Positions 1 to 11,440 of a stretch of DNA of 64,000 bases are shown piece after piece (the stretch's first letter is position 1; each line of letters begins with the position of its first letter). The DNA is from Heterobilharzia americana. Its lineage: Eukaryota; Platyhelminthes; Trematoda; Strigeidida; Schistosomatidae. The position numbers and the translations under genes are program-made. The notes beneath the pieces were generated by a model. That model had not been told where the DNA came from and made no database searches. It saw only the letters and a program-made list of their open reading frames with translations. The stretch lies in the NCBI GenBank assembly GCA_944470555.2, contig OX104132.1, forward strand, positions 3,729,755 through 3,793,754. Direction: 5' to 3'.

Positions 1-1075
1 ATTTACCAATTTGCCAATTTTTCTTATTGACTGATAGATTGAGTCTATGTATACACATCCACTGATTGGTTACTAACCTGAATGCCAAGCTTCTAGGAAT
101 TCTCTGATATTCTTTGTATTTCCTCACTCTCTCCCTCCAACATTTCTACATTGTCCAAATTCACTTCATGTCCATAGTTGTTATCCATGTGCATTGAAAT
201 GAGTGATTAAATGTTATGACATTTAATAGCCAGTTGATGTTCATGAAAACGAAGGTGAAGAGGGCGGCCACTTTGTCTTCCTTGGCCGTCGCCTACTTTG
301 GATTGCATAATATGCTTTGAGATGAATTGGCTGGTTTATGAGCAGCACCAATTCCAAGTGGTTTGCCTCAGTAATCTTGCCGTCATTTCTGATATATTCT
401 TTATGTATAGTAGGATGATGCTTTTATTGATTTCTGTCGATGACTTTGTAGTTGATGATGTATGGGATAGGCATGTTCTGATAAAGTTTCGTAGGTATTC
501 GTCCTTCTTTAGGATGGACATCAAGTAATTTTCTTCGTTTCTCCGTGAAGTTGTTGTACTGCAGTGTACTCTCGCTTTTCTTAATAGAGTCTGCACACAA
601 CTAATTTTGTGTGTTGTTGGGTTGTTACTACTGTAGTTGAGGATTTGGTCAATGAGCGTTGACTAACTGTACACTTTGGTTTTCGGTTGTTCGACTAAAA
701 CATCCAGGAGTGGTAGTTTGTTGTTTGACTCCTTCTCCATTGTGAATTGGATGTCATTGAAAACGTTGATAATCAAACTGTGAGTGTTTTCTGTATTATC
801 CTTTTTAATGATGACAAAAGTGTCGTATACAGAGAGAATCTAAGTATCTGGTTTGATCACAGGTAGGATGATGACTTCCAGTGTCTGCATCACTGCATCT
901 GTAGTGAATCCGGATATCAGTGATCTCATTGGTGTTCCTTTCATCTGTTTGTATATCTTGCCACTGAATTGGAAGTATGTTGTGAGGCAAAGATCGAGGA
1001 TGTAGAATCTTGAGGTAGGTGGTGGTTAGGCATGCGCTATACATGTCCAATCCACCTCAGTCCTCCCATGTCCAA
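1..1075 (-). mobile_element. Penelope-like element fragment (RT tail to GIY-YIG), antisense
   Basis: Read on the minus strand this is a broken PLE. About 950-660 encodes the end of the reverse transcriptase palm, with a degraded HDTFVIIKKDD-type version of the Y-x-D-D-T-F-x-I motif and the conserved LPLLDVLV step. About 600-340 encodes the thumb/linker (SRRNEENYLMSILKK, then KNISEM.RLLRQ). About 300-100 is the GIY-YIG endonuclease. Stops and frameshifts separate the parts, so it is a pseudogene. It is a near copy in inverse orientation of 39.5-40.6 kb. Its upstream end (about 1030-1075) is fused to a piece of another retrotransposon, LRWIGHV-x-RMPNHHL, and the 39.5-kb copy shares that junction. 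PLE identity is well supported by motif order; the subfamily is not determined. Confidence 0.8.
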
Positions 1076-1402
1076 GATTTCTGCACTATCGAAATTGAAT
1101 TCATGTCCATAATTATCCATGTGGATTGAAAAGGATGATGAAATGTTGTGGTGTTTAAAAGTCAATTGATGTTCATATAAACTAAGGTGAAGAGGGCGGC
1201 CACTTTATCTTTCTTGGTCTGCTTAATGTGGTTTGCAGTGAATTTGCTGGTTTGTGAGCTACACCAATTCCAAGTGGTCTCAGGAATCTTGTCATCATTT
1301 CTGATATATTCTTCCTGTACGGTAGGATGATGCGTTGGTTGATTTCTGAGGATGATTAAGTAGCTGGTGATGAACCAGATTAGCATATTCTGATTAAGTG
1401 TT
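1076..1402 (-). mobile_element. Penelope-like element fragment, thumb and GIY-YIG, antisense
   Basis: A second minus-strand PLE piece follows the first directly. It repeats the linker and endonuclease text seen at 1-600 (the segment for the DNA around 1262-1290 before the zinc-binding linker, then the endonuclease strand near 1180-1080) with extra substitutions. It faces the plus-strand fragment that starts near 1403, so 1076-1402 and about 1410-1720 form an inverted repeat with almost no spacer. No intact reading frame remains. Confidence 0.7.
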
Positions 1403-2056
1403 GTGGGTATCAGAAATCACGACAAGATTGCTGAGACCACTTGGAATTGGTGTGGCTCATAAACCAACAAATCCCCTCCAAACACTATTATGCAGAACAA
1501 AGGATGCAATAACCAAAGAAGACAAATCGAATATCATTTACAAAATCAACTGTAATAACTGTAGTCAGCACTACTTTGGACAGAGTGGTCGCCCTCTTCG
1601 CCTTCGTCTACATGAGCACCAATTGGCTGTTAAACGCCACTACATTTCGTCACTCATTTCAATGCACATGGATAACAACTATGGACATGAAGTGAATTTG
1701 GACAATGTAGAAATATTGGAGGGAGAGAGTGAGGAAATACAAAGAATATCAGAGAATTCCTAGAAGCTTGGCATTCAGGTTAGTAACCAATCAGTGGATG
1801 TGTATACATAGACTCAATCTATCAGTCAATAAGAAAAATGATAAACAACAGAAAGGTCAGAGCTCTAGCAGAGGAACAGCCAAACGGGACAGTCTATACA
1901 ATCAATGATAGAACAATCGAGGGAAACAACCAATCACAGACCATATCGTCAGAGCAAGCCACTAAATCACTCATGGAGAGATATTGACAACTCACTTCAT
2001 ACTGAAGTTATTGCTGATGATGTCGTCTAGCAAAGCGATGAAAGCTTCACGATTAA
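1403..2056 (+). mobile_element. Penelope-like element fragment, GIY-YIG endonuclease and tail
   Basis: A 121-codon frame at 1398-1763 covers the end of the PLE linker and the GIY-YIG domain. Visible are the zinc-binding pair INCNNC, the nuclease strand YFGQSGRPLRLRLHEH (a variant of Y-x-G-Q-T with the conserved R and H) and the acidic strand DNVEILEGE. PLE endonucleases nick target DNA for insertion of the element. The frame lacks an RT upstream and ends at a frameshift near 1763, so the copy is 5'-truncated. The tail to about 2056 has a hammerhead-like core and matches the tail of the 40-kb copy. Confidence 0.8.
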
Positions 2057-2057
2057 A
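2011..2057 (+). ncRNA. Hammerhead ribozyme-like motif in PLE tail
   Basis: CTGATGA (2014-2020) is followed by one extra base, then GTCGT (2022-2026), a loop, GCGAT (2035-2039) and GAAA (2040-2043). The two five-base arms pair with two G-U wobbles as stem II. PLEs are known to carry hammerhead motifs in their terminal repeats. I could not resolve stems I and III, so activity is uncertain. Confidence 0.5.
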
Positions 2058-2310
2058 CAACCCAGCTCAGAGAATGCAATACAAACAAGACCATGCACCT
2101 GAGCTATAAATATTCCCCAGTATCCGTTCTTCTTTAGGATAGACATCAAGTAATCTTCTTCGTTTCTCCGAGAAGTTGTTGTAGTGACGTTTATTCTCAC
2201 TCTTTTCAACAGAATCCTTAAGCAACTAATTTGTGTGCGTAAAGATTTGAAAATCGAATTTGAACGAGTCCCCTTTAGTCGTTTCCTCAAGTTCGAGTCC
2301 GCCATATAGA
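2057..2310 (-). mobile_element. Penelope-like element fragment (RT thumb), antisense
   Basis: The minus strand encodes SRRNEEDYLMSILKKNGYWG and flanking residues, the same thumb segment as at 340-600 and 40.02-40.28 kb, in a 92-codon frame (2027-2305). It lies back to back with the plus-strand PLE tail that ends near 2056. No RT catalytic motif is present. Confidence 0.65.
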
Positions 2311-3047
2311 TGATTAGTCTAATTTATCCCTTGTTTTTATTACATTTCATATATTTAAAATATTTTCGACTACTGAAGATAATTTTTTAGTGGAAACGAA
2401 AACCATCCCCAACTCTAGCCCTCATCATTGCCTCCAAATACTTCAACACCATCAAAACTTAATCTTGTGTCCAATCTCAATTCAACAAATTGCTACCATT
2501 GAACATTTTACTGAGTTTCAAAATGGTCATCTGAAGTACACAGTTTATAATCAATGATTGAAACCTCTAATATTCTACAAATTCTATTGATATACTTGAT
2601 GACAAAGTCATCATCTACATATTCTTACAGAAACACACTAGTTTAAAAAGTACCTTTGGAATTTCATCTTTCATCGGTAGTTAGTCTGTTTACGAAGAAT
2701 TTAATGTCTTGAACTACACCGACAATTATTCTATGAATGTAGTCTAGAATGACATTTTGTCGCAGAACTACTAAGATTTTACACACATGATTTTGATGTA
2801 ACCTTGTCTTTGGAATACTTTTTTTTACTGTGTGTATAGTTAAGATTGATTAGAATATTTTTCAAAATGGAGTGAGATTAAGGGATTGTAAGCAAATCAG
2901 TTTAGTCAATATAAAGATGATACATATACAAAAGAATGACATGATGGTGAGACAGAAAGATGACGAATAAGATGCCAGAAGTAGCCTTTAGTTTCCTGAA
3001 GGTCAAGGGAGAAGTAACGCTTAGACATGTAGGGCAATGCATAATAG
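2311..3047. other. No recognised feature
   Basis: AT-rich DNA without a convincing coding region, RNA gene or recognised repeat. Short frames here have no recognisable motifs. Confidence 0.4.
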
Positions 3048-3335
3048 GTGGTTGGGGTCCGCGGGACACAAGAGGAACCAGTGGTTGGAGACTCTAGGGG
3101 ATATGGCTCAGTGGTGCAGATGTATACACACACTATCCTTAACTCAATGACGCTAAACCAAATCTCACCATTTTGTCATTCCTCTTTTCTTTCTTCTCAT
3201 GTTTTATATTTCTTTTGACTGCATTCACTTGTCTTCATCCTTCACCTCACTATCTCTCTACTTGATGTACTGATATGAGGTGTGGCAACTCGGACCGTTA
3301 CGTAGTAATGCCTGGTCCTATGTTGATACTGATTG
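3048..3335 (+). mobile_element. 3' end of a second non-LTR retrotransposon family
   Basis: The plus strand reads like the end of a non-LTR retrotransposon ORF (GGWGPRD, then GIWLSGADVYTHYP at 3098-3139), followed by an untranslated tail with long pyrimidine runs. The tail (about 3165-3335) matches the reverse complement of 47436-47640, where a larger piece of the same family lies. Only the 3' end is present, as expected from 5' truncation during target-primed reverse transcription. Confidence 0.6.
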
Positions 3336-5198
3336 GTTGGTAAAACGCTTGGATATTTTCATTCTGAACGGACAATTTAGGCTTGATCAGTCCCATTGAT
3401 CAGGTGTTAGCGAACTATACATATGTGATGCGCTTTGTCGACTGGATACACTAATAATGAAAGTTTCACTACTTCCACTTTGTGGTTTCCTAACCAATAA
3501 GGTAAATAATGTGGTATCCGGAGACGCACATGCCTAATCGTACACCCTATTTTAGTGGTTCCACAGGAAAAACAATATGATAATAGGAATCAAGAGAGAT
3601 GAAAATATGGATTGAAATGGAATATAGAGAAAAAATAAGGAAGAAGCAGTTGTATGTAAAGCGAAAATGACAAGTTAGATCCGATCTAGGGAAAAATGAT
3701 CGTACAAATTGTTGCCCCCTGACTTAGTTCTGGTTTAAGCTAAGATGTCACTAAGGCGTTTGCAATGGAAAGTAGGTGAATGCATACACCTTTCAATAAG
3801 TTTCACTTCATCGCATAAATATTCGAAAATGATAATTTGAAGGCTGTACGGTTGTGGTGGACAGCATGTTAAAATAGAGATGAAGTTATATTTCGACGCT
3901 ATTGTGAAATATATATCGTTTAAGTTCCAAGAAAGTTTATTCATTTGATGGAAATATTCAACAGTTTATTACCACCCAGCACCCTTTCAGCTGAGCTGTG
4001 AGACTCAACTACTCCTCAGATCTTAGCTTTATTTCAGCCATTGAAGATCGCAGTCAGAAGTCATGTGATTGTGCTCATTTGTTCCTGTCAATTCATAGTA
4101 ATCACTTTACCTCCAAAAATTACAACTACGTCTGCTAGACATGTTGAGTGCTGTGCTATGACTGGTAGTCGCTGGTCGCCACTAGATACCTAAGGAATAA
4201 ATCGCATTACGTCTACCAACCAGAGATCACCAACTTCTGTAATAGGAATTGCCTGTAGTGATGGCCGTGTACATCCATCACTTTTCATCAGTCGGTACTG
4301 TGGGCCGGTCTGACACTCTACGTCAGAATACACACTACCCCAAGAGGTTCATCGACCACGTAACTCCTATTTTTGGCGGCTGGTGGTAATGGCAAATTTA
4401 GCCCTATGGTAGGCACTCTGTAATTGCAGTTACGTAGATTCCGTTGTGCTCCAGAGAAGTTACAGAACCACCTAAATTTATTCTCACCCTATCTTTTGTG
4501 TGAGTAGAATTTTCAACTTCCTATTTCCTGAAGTTTCTTTACAATTTATTCCTTCCGTTATCGACTGGATTGCTTTTTAATAGTAGGATCCGACTTTTGA
4601 TAGCGACCAATCATAGCTGTCAGTACTAGTCTGTCAAACTGTGACTATCTCAGATAGTCAAAATGATAATCAGTATGATACTCCCCCCTCTGATTCACTT
4701 AGATTTCGACTGGGATGAGAAGTGCTGACTAGGCGACCAGTGTGAATGCGATTAAGTGGTAGCAACGTGTCACAAATTCAGACAGTAGTAGGGCGAAACC
4801 CTTGATGATTGGAAGGAAATGAAAATCTGATTAGCAGTCGGACCTACTGTTTCCACAACACAACGACACATATCTGAGGCTTCTAATCCATGTCCATCTA
4901 AGGGGTGAAGTGATATCATGCTTGGCCTTGTACTCTAGACCTGCTGTTGCTTTATCAACAAAACTGCTGCAAGCGTATTGAAAAAAAAACAATCAGGGAC
5001 CGGTCATTTACTTGCATTGTAGCACACATCTACCTTAAGTCACACCGTGAAGTAAGAAAAAGAATTATACTTCCTGTAATTACCAAGTTCTCCAACCTCT
5101 TGCAAAAGGGAGCATGTGTCCTTAACGTAAACGTTCGTACACAAAGTTCCTATATGCTACTTTAGGTCGCAAGTATCCTCCTTCAAGGAATTCGCCAC
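3336..5198. other. No recognised gene; one palindromic short repeat
   Basis: No coding region can be supported. The only structure I see is an imperfect palindrome at 4645-4675 (GTGACTATCTCAGATAGTC) with following text near 4690-4785 that resembles 58030-58110. The rest may be intergenic or old repeat. Confidence 0.35.
4640..4800. repeat. Copy of a palindrome-bearing interspersed repeat
   Basis: GTGACTATCTCAGATAGTC is followed by a tract with ATGAGAAGTGCTGAC, then AGTGTGAATGCGATTA and CACAAATTCA. At 58.0-58.27 kb the same pieces occur (ATGAGAAGTTCTGAC, AGTGTAAATACGATGA, ATAAATTCACA, and the palindrome GTGACTATCCTATATAGTCAC), in a different order. A third palindrome is near 34258. The family is not identified. 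Confidence 0.4.
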
Positions 5199-6745
5199 TA
5201 CATCTCGACGGCGACCACAAAAAACTCTTGAATCAACCACTACTACACCTGCAACTCGCCCAGAGATACCAGCAGCAGCCCAGACACAGAACTATCAGTG
5301 AGCACAAAACCTCCGACAAAAGCAGAAGTCCTGAAACGCCATGAAGTTACTGAAAGCCGAGAAAGCAGCGACACCAGGTGAAAGCTCTCCAGAAGCACTG
5401 AAAACAAACGCGGAGGAAGCAATGAACATGTTCATGCCACTATTGCAGAAGGTTCAGAAGGAAGGAAATATATCTGACAGTTGGAAGAACTGTTACCTTG
5501 TCAAACTTCTGAAGAAGGGAGACCTAAGTCTCTGCAAGTACTGGCACGGAACCATGCTTCATCCCTGTCCACCCCAAGCAAAACATTAAGTCGCATCATC
5601 TTAGAGAGACTTAAGAATGCTCCGCACTCAAAATTACGACCGAAGCAGGCTGCCTGGTTTCAGGAAAACAAATAATCATATGCGGATCAAATTTCAAAGC
5701 TGCGCTACGCATCATCATACAACAGAGCATAGAATGAAAGTCAACAGGATGTTTACCTCAATTTCATCGGCTTTGTAAAGGCCTTCCACAGAGTCGACAG
5801 AGAGGTAATTTGGCAGGCTGCTGTTCAACACTACGGAGTGCCACAATCGCTTATCAGCCTCATTCAACTGCTATATGAAGACACCGTGTACCGCGTGATT
5901 CACAAACGAAAGCTCACTGACCCCTATGAAGTGAAGACAGGAGTCAGACAAGGCTGTCTCCTACTATCGCCCATGATCTTCCTGATTGTGGTCGAATGGA
6001 TCATGCAAGAAACACCCGTGAGGAGCCGTAAGAAGATGGGCACAGGCTATTTGACTGATCGAAAAACCCTAGAAGATTTGGATTTCGTCTATGATGATTT
6101 ATGTCTAATTTCTCATGCCACACAATCTCGAAGATCTACATTTGAAAACTAAGAGGTTAGCAGAAGACGCAGCAAAGAGGCAGAGAAAACGGGACTTCAG
6201 GTGAATGTAGAGAAGACACAAGCGATGAAAATACCCAACCAACCATAACAGGCACCAGTCACCATGAATGACAGAAACCTAAAGGAAGTTATCTCTTTCA
6301 CCTAGGCAGCATCGATTCAACTGCAGGTGGCAGAGGAACAAATGAGGATGTCGAAGCTAGTCAGGATTGGAAAGACAGCAAGATAGGCCTTCCTGCACTA
6401 ATCTGAAATCAGTGAGGAGATCTACTGCACCGCAATGCATTGCACTCAGCATAATGCGTGAACTAGATCCAGATGGATTTGATTGGATTGGATCGGACAT
6501 AGGCTAAGAAGACGGTTTGGAGACATCACGCGCCAGGCCAGCTGCTCAAGTGCAGCCCAAATGGCAAAGGATGAGATGGGCGTCCGAGGTGAGGGTGACA
6601 TGGACGAGATAGTGTGAGGAAGAAATGAAAGCTTCTGGGAATTCGTAGAACCAGGTTGAGAAGACTGTAGAGAATACAGTAAAATGGCTGTATGCTACTG
6701 AAGTCGTATGTTCTCCTAGGAACTCAGGGGACGAAAAAATATAAT
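5199..6745 (+). mobile_element. RTE-type non-LTR retrotransposon, 5'-truncated pseudogene (copy A)
   Basis: This copy runs from just before the RT to the 3' end. Visible in order are AEKAATPGESSPEALKTN (RT motif 1 region), LVKLLKKGDLSLCKYWHG, LSRIILERLK, KAFHRVDREVIWQAA, GVRQGCLL with SPMIFLIVVEWIM, a damaged catalytic motif LDFVYDDLCLIS, then the C-terminal part and 3' tail near 6660-6745. Several frameshifts and stops break it into frames at 5341, 5481 and 5838. The apurinic endonuclease domain that RTE elements carry upstream is missing. The family resembles the RTE-like retrotransposons abundant in schistosomes; the exact name was not checked. Confidence 0.8.
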
Positions 6746-7137
6746 ATACCTTGCCGGCCACTCCCATCGTATCCATCAAATGTTTTCTGTAATTCAGTTC
6801 ACAGTGTTTCTATTTTCTATGTTTCTATCTAATATTAGCGCAAATCCCCATAATCGATCGTTATCCCATTTGACTTTGCTACATGTACTACTTATATTCA
6901 TCTTTGTAAGTAATTCTTACTCTAAATTAATATTTTTCTCATCAAAATCTATTGTATTCACCGCTGAACCATTATATATTTCATCTGGTAAGTGATAACT
7001 TTCCAAGCTGATTCTTCGTAAATTTTGTTTTCACTCAAGCAATGATAAAGTTGGTACAGTACAAAGGTACTGTACAATCTCAGCAATGAGACTGTTTCAA
7101 ATTAAAGTGAGAAGTATGATAAGCATTTTTACCAGCA
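6746..7137. other. No recognised feature
   Basis: Very AT-rich stretch after the RTE tail. I see no coding or RNA signal. Confidence 0.4.
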
Positions 7138-7636
7138 ACTTTGAAAGCCACCCTAACAACTGATACTACAACCAATTACGGTTCTTCACTGAAAAGAAAT
7201 AACTTTCACAGTCGAGATATCGAGAACTGATTGGTTACTTAAGTAGCTACTAAGATGGCCTTGAAAAACACAGCCTAACTGGCTACTTAACTTGTTGCTA
7301 GGGTGGCATTTAGAGCCATTCGTGTGAGTAATTTGAAAGCTATCCATGCAACGACTGAAATGACCACTCAGGTTTCTGTATTTCGTATGGCAAGGTCTAT
7401 TTTTATAAATCAAAGAAAAGTATGTGGTTATCTCATCAGTTGTTAGGTTGGCTTTTAAAGTCAGTTGACTCTAAAAGCTAACTGACAACCACTGAAATAA
7501 CCGATTAGACTTCCGTACTTTTCGGCTAAAAAATGGCTCTTTTATGAATGAATAAACCTGACTGGTTATTTTAGTATTGTCTATAGTGGTGTTAAGGTCA
7601 TCCTAGCAACTGATGAAATAACCAATCAGGTTGGGA
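7138..7636. repeat. Cluster of eight ~40-bp units in alternating orientation
   Basis: A unit close to CAACTGATGAAATAACCAAT, preceded by AAAGCCATCCTAA and followed by CAGGTT, occurs about eight times. Plus copies: near 7138-7183, 7333-7376, 7471-7516 and 7594-7636. Minus copies: near 7225-7264, 7273-7314, 7422-7460 and 7557-7598. The neighbouring minus and plus copies at 7422-7516 form a hairpin around AGTCAGTTGACT. Units differ by several substitutions, so the array is old. It has no coding capacity and no recognisable transposon ends. A looser cluster lies at 50.7-51.3 kb. Confidence 0.6.
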
Positions 7637-8067
7637 GGCAAATGATTTTCGAATTCCACAGTCCATATTGATATCTGGAGCTGAAGTGGACAAAATTATA
7701 TGAAAATTGGTGATTGGTGAGAATATTCAAAACTTTAAGGATGACAAAGAGTCTATACACATGCCCCACTGCGACTAACTCTGAGTCATTTCCTACCGAT
7801 ACCTATCAAGTTGAAAACCATATCCAGATAGCTAATACCCCATATGACACACGGTATCAGTCAGAGACTTCATAAAATGGTACCACATCTTGTTCTATAT
7901 GCCGGCCAGTTTGGTGCATTGAGATAGTTAGTGTGTGGCCATGACCGACATGTTTCCATGTCATTCCGGTTAGTGGAAAGTCAAAGCGAATCTCCAGAAA
8001 CAAGTCATATGTTAAACTCAGCTGTCTGCTGGAAGGAAGAAGTACCCTCCTAGTGAGAAGTCAGATA
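7637..8067. other. No recognised feature
   Basis: No gene or repeat that I can assign between the unit cluster and the SINE. Confidence 0.35.
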
Positions 8068-8330
8068 ATCGTGAGCAAACAGAAGTTGGAAATATAGATC
8101 ACTGGATTCTGACACAGTGGCTAGCTCAGTGGTAACGTGCTCGCCACGGAACCCGAAGGTCGCAGGTTCGATCCGAGGAGGGCGGGGTCATGAGTGCGTA
8201 CTGCTGAAGAGTCCCATATAAGTCTGACGAGACAGCTGTCCAGTGCTCCCAAGTTTCCTTTTTCCTCTCCAACTGATGTCAGTCTACGATGAATAACAAC
8301 TTGAAACTGAAAAGCTTTTAGCTGACAGCA
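8068..8330 (+). mobile_element. tRNA-derived SINE
   Basis: It begins near GAGCAAACAGAAGTTGG and carries an A-box-like TGGCTAGCTCAGTGGT at 8108 and a B-box GGTTCGATCC at about 8165, the internal RNA polymerase III promoter of tRNA genes. The body runs to CTGATGTCAGTCTACGATG near 8272-8291. The same sequence occurs on the minus strand at 27250-27487 and more diverged at 57190, 28540 and 62085. No tRNA cloverleaf with acceptor stem is evident, so this is a SINE rather than a tRNA gene. Confidence 0.7.
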
Positions 8331-9727
8331 AATACATGATCCTCAGTTTACTTCATTTCACTATAATACCCACTTGATTTTTCGACTAAACTGAGAAAAA
8401 TCAACATACATTATCTTTCAGTACCTTATACTTCATTGAGCAGTAAAAACTCAGAAAACAAAGACCAATCTGTAACTGGAGGAAGGACATTTCATTTGAC
8501 AAATATACACCATTTATATGCAGCTGTATGAATATACTAAAAAGCCGAGTCAAAAGTCACATAATTTATTCTGATTGGTCAAAATTGTCCAATAAGGTTT
8601 GTCTTGACTACGCAGCAGAATTAAGCAGAAACTGAAAAATAAAACGTCTATTGTGTTGTCTGATGACTCGAAATGTTGATTTCCACTTAATCTGCTTTCT
8701 ACCACCCATAAACAAGCAATAGCAAGTGTTGAAGAATATACTACCAACAAAGTATATGAAATTGTTTCCATATTAGATGAGTTAATTTGATAAAGCAATA
8801 TTTACTAGATAATATTTATTGCTTATGATCATACCTTATTGCCAATAACTAAAGTAACCTCCCTCATTCTCGTCCTACAAAAGGCTGCAGTCTGATCGCC
8901 TCTAGTTTCAGTTCTGATCTCCTTTTTTGTTATTGTCCCAGGTGAATGAATCCAAGGATCACTGTAACTCTATCAAGATAGGCATGAGGTGACTACAAAT
9001 GGTCAATGTAACACAATTTTCCTTTACCCTATAGTGTTATATCATACATTGATCATTTACTATACAACTAAAACTTTAATTCAATAGTTACTCACATATA
9101 GCTAATCTGCATGTTACACTTTTCTATAAACAGATGTGTTTTTTTCAATCAGTTTACTTTATAGAAAAAATTCTGCTTCATATGAGTTAAAAAAAAAAAT
9201 CATAGTAATGACCATATAATTCTATGTCAACAACATTGATTATCTATTTTGTTTAAATGTTTCATTTTCATTGACAAAACTAGTTGATATAAACAATTTT
9301 GAAGTTATAAAATGTTCAATACATTAATTATTGTTCAGTGAACATGCTAGAAAATGATCATCAAATTTATACTAAAGTTAACTTATCTTTTCAGGCAGAA
9401 AAATAATGTTACTAGTAGATTCATTATACCCCTTTTTAAATTACATGAATGTTTTGGGTAAAGAGCATAATACATCATCCAGTTTATTCCATAGTGTAAC
9501 TTCAATTACAGAGCATGAAGAAGGTGATACAGTTCAACCTTTATGAAACTTCATACATAAGAGACACGATACCTTCTATTTGTCGTAAAATGTATTGTCC
9601 TTTGTTTAAACTCTGTTTTAAATATGTTCATTTATCAAGTTTGATTTTATGTGTCATAACAACAATTCAATAACCAAGACTAGTAGCCTAATGTATTTGT
9701 GACCATTAAAATATGCACAGAAGTATA
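8331..9727. other. No recognised feature
   Basis: Strongly AT-rich, low-complexity stretch with several T and A runs (for example 9130-9200). No coding region, RNA gene or repeat seen elsewhere in the window. Confidence 0.4.
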
Positions 9728-9981
9728 ATAGTTTTCACTATCAGTTCACTTCACGTCACTGAATTGAACTATTTAGAGGTAACTTTTGCTGAATACAACA
9801 CAAGGGAACTGGAATCTTAAAGGTGACATCAGTTCCCTATGATCAAATCATATCAACATGTGGGGAATCATTTTCAACTGTCCACACGTATGCATTGCAA
9901 GTTGTTTGTTTGAGTAAATAGGTCGCTTGTTATCTATCATCAATTGATTTGGAACATATCAGTGGATATGCAAACCATGGG

Positions 9982-10925
9982 GAGCAAGAAGATGGAGATA
10001 CGCTGGACCAATGAGAAGATCCGAGAAGATTTAGATTTTGCCAACGATGATGATTAAAGTGTAATGTGGCACGAAGTCGAAGATGTAGAGGTGAAAACCA
10101 GTAAGTTGAGAGAAGAGGCAGGGTAGAGAAGGAAGATGGGACTTCAAGTGAATGTGGAGAAGACGGAGGTGATGACGATACTCAACCGACAAGAACAGCA
10201 AGCATCAGTCACCATCTACGGGGAGGAACGTAAAATAAATAATTTCTTTCACCTACCCACCTACCTAGGCAAAGCAGTATCGTTTCAACTACAGGTGTCA
10301 CAGGCACAGATGAGTACGTCAAAGCTAACGAGGATCCAAAAGACTGCAAGACAGGCTTTCATTAATCTGAAATCTGTTTGCAGATCTACTGCACTCCACT
10401 TTGCACAAAGAACAAGATCCGGATTTCCAACACCGATGACAGTCAAGTCAGTGCTGCTATGTGATAGTTCAGAGACTTAGCGTGTCATGAAAAGCACTTT
10501 CAATAAACTACAGACATTCATCAACAGCTGCCTACGTTCCATACTTAAGATCAGATCAGATGGTCAGAATGAATAAGCAACAAGGAACTCTGGTTGGAAA
10601 CGAACCAACCAAAAACCTATCATGCAAAACAAATATGGAGTGGGAAAAAGTGGAGATTGATTGGATTGGGCATCTACTGACAACGCCGACTGGGGGCATC
10701 ACTCACCAGGCCAGGACTTCTAGTGGAATGCAAAGGGGAAACGATGAGTTGGGCGTCTGGGCGAGGGTGACATGGAGGAGATGGTGTGAGGAAGAAATAA
10801 AAGCTTGTGGGCGGTGGTAGATGTGGCTTGAAAAGACTGTAGAGAAGAGAGTGCAATAGAGATGAGTTACTAAAGCGGTATGTTCCACTAGGAACAGAAG
10901 GGGAAAGTAATGATAATAAGGAACG
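9982..10925 (+). mobile_element. RTE-type retrotransposon 3' fragment (copy B)
   Basis: Begins within the RT palm (DLDFANDD, the catalytic motif with A-N-D-D for A-D-D) and continues through MGLQVNVEKTEVMTI, a YLG strand with an inserted CACCTACC-type repeat, ARQAFINLKSVCRSTA, the degraded SVLLCDSSET strand and the 3' tail. Frames at 10136 and 10560 are separated by stops. The 5' part of the RT and the endonuclease are missing. Confidence 0.75.
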
Positions 10926-11113
10926 ACTAATATACTTTTCAACCATCCTCGTTTATCGACTAAGATATAGGTTACCAAGGTGGATTTGAAACAAGAATAA
11001 AGGAGTGACTATCGTGAATCACTGACCATGCAAATAACTTTCGATGTTTTAGCCTATAAGTTTTATGTTCACTTCCATAGTGGAGACACTATCACCCACC
11101 ACGAGGTTGATAC

Positions 11114-11158
11114 ATCCAGCTGAGATTTTCTAAATAGGGTGAAACATGCGTCTACGTT
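11114..11158 (+). ncRNA. Degenerate hammerhead relic
   Basis: ACATCCAGCTGAGATTTTC then TAAATAGGGTGAAACATGCG aligns with the schistosome SINE hammerhead, but CTGATGAG has become CTGAGATT, so the catalytic core is lost. The same damaged form is at 25745-25790, showing the loss came before the duplication of the composite repeat. Confidence 0.45.
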
Positions 11159-11440
11159 AATCCACCATCCATCAATACTAAGAACAAATGGTTCGAAAAT
11201 ACTCAAAGGAGCTTTGGATACTTATATACTACATGCTTAAAGCGACTTGAACTAATTCAGTCCTCTGAGCTGAGTAAAACGACTGTCCACTGTTTAGAAC
11301 ATTGGGATGTGACTGACTGGCTGGTGAAATCAACAGATCAACCTGATTTGTTTCTAAATAATCAAGTTGATCAATGGTTGTATTGTCGTCTCTGCTTAAG
11401 AATAAGATGATGTCATCATTTTATTTCAGTCTATTTAGCA

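Larger units (their letters stand above)
9728..11240 (+). repeat. Composite repeat, copy 1 (PLE tail + RTE 3' part + ribozyme-SINE relic)
   Basis: Three parts are fused: a PLE-associated tail (9728-9981, ending GTGGATATGCAAACCATG), an RTE 3' fragment (about 9982-10925) and about 310 bp with a degenerate hammerhead SINE relic. The whole unit recurs in the same orientation at 24388-25880 with the same internal junctions, and similarity ends at ACATGCTTAA in both. The composite was therefore duplicated after it had formed. Confidence 0.75.

Noticed and set aside
7424..7440. CTCATCAG (complement of CTGATGAG) as ribozyme core
   Set aside because: Part of the ~40-bp unit; no GAAA or stems at the required distance.
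8104..8175. Possible tRNA gene (A- and B-box)
   Set aside because: No acceptor stem pairing or anticodon arm that I can fold; the sequence continues as a dispersed repeat found again at 27.3 kb, so it is a SINE.
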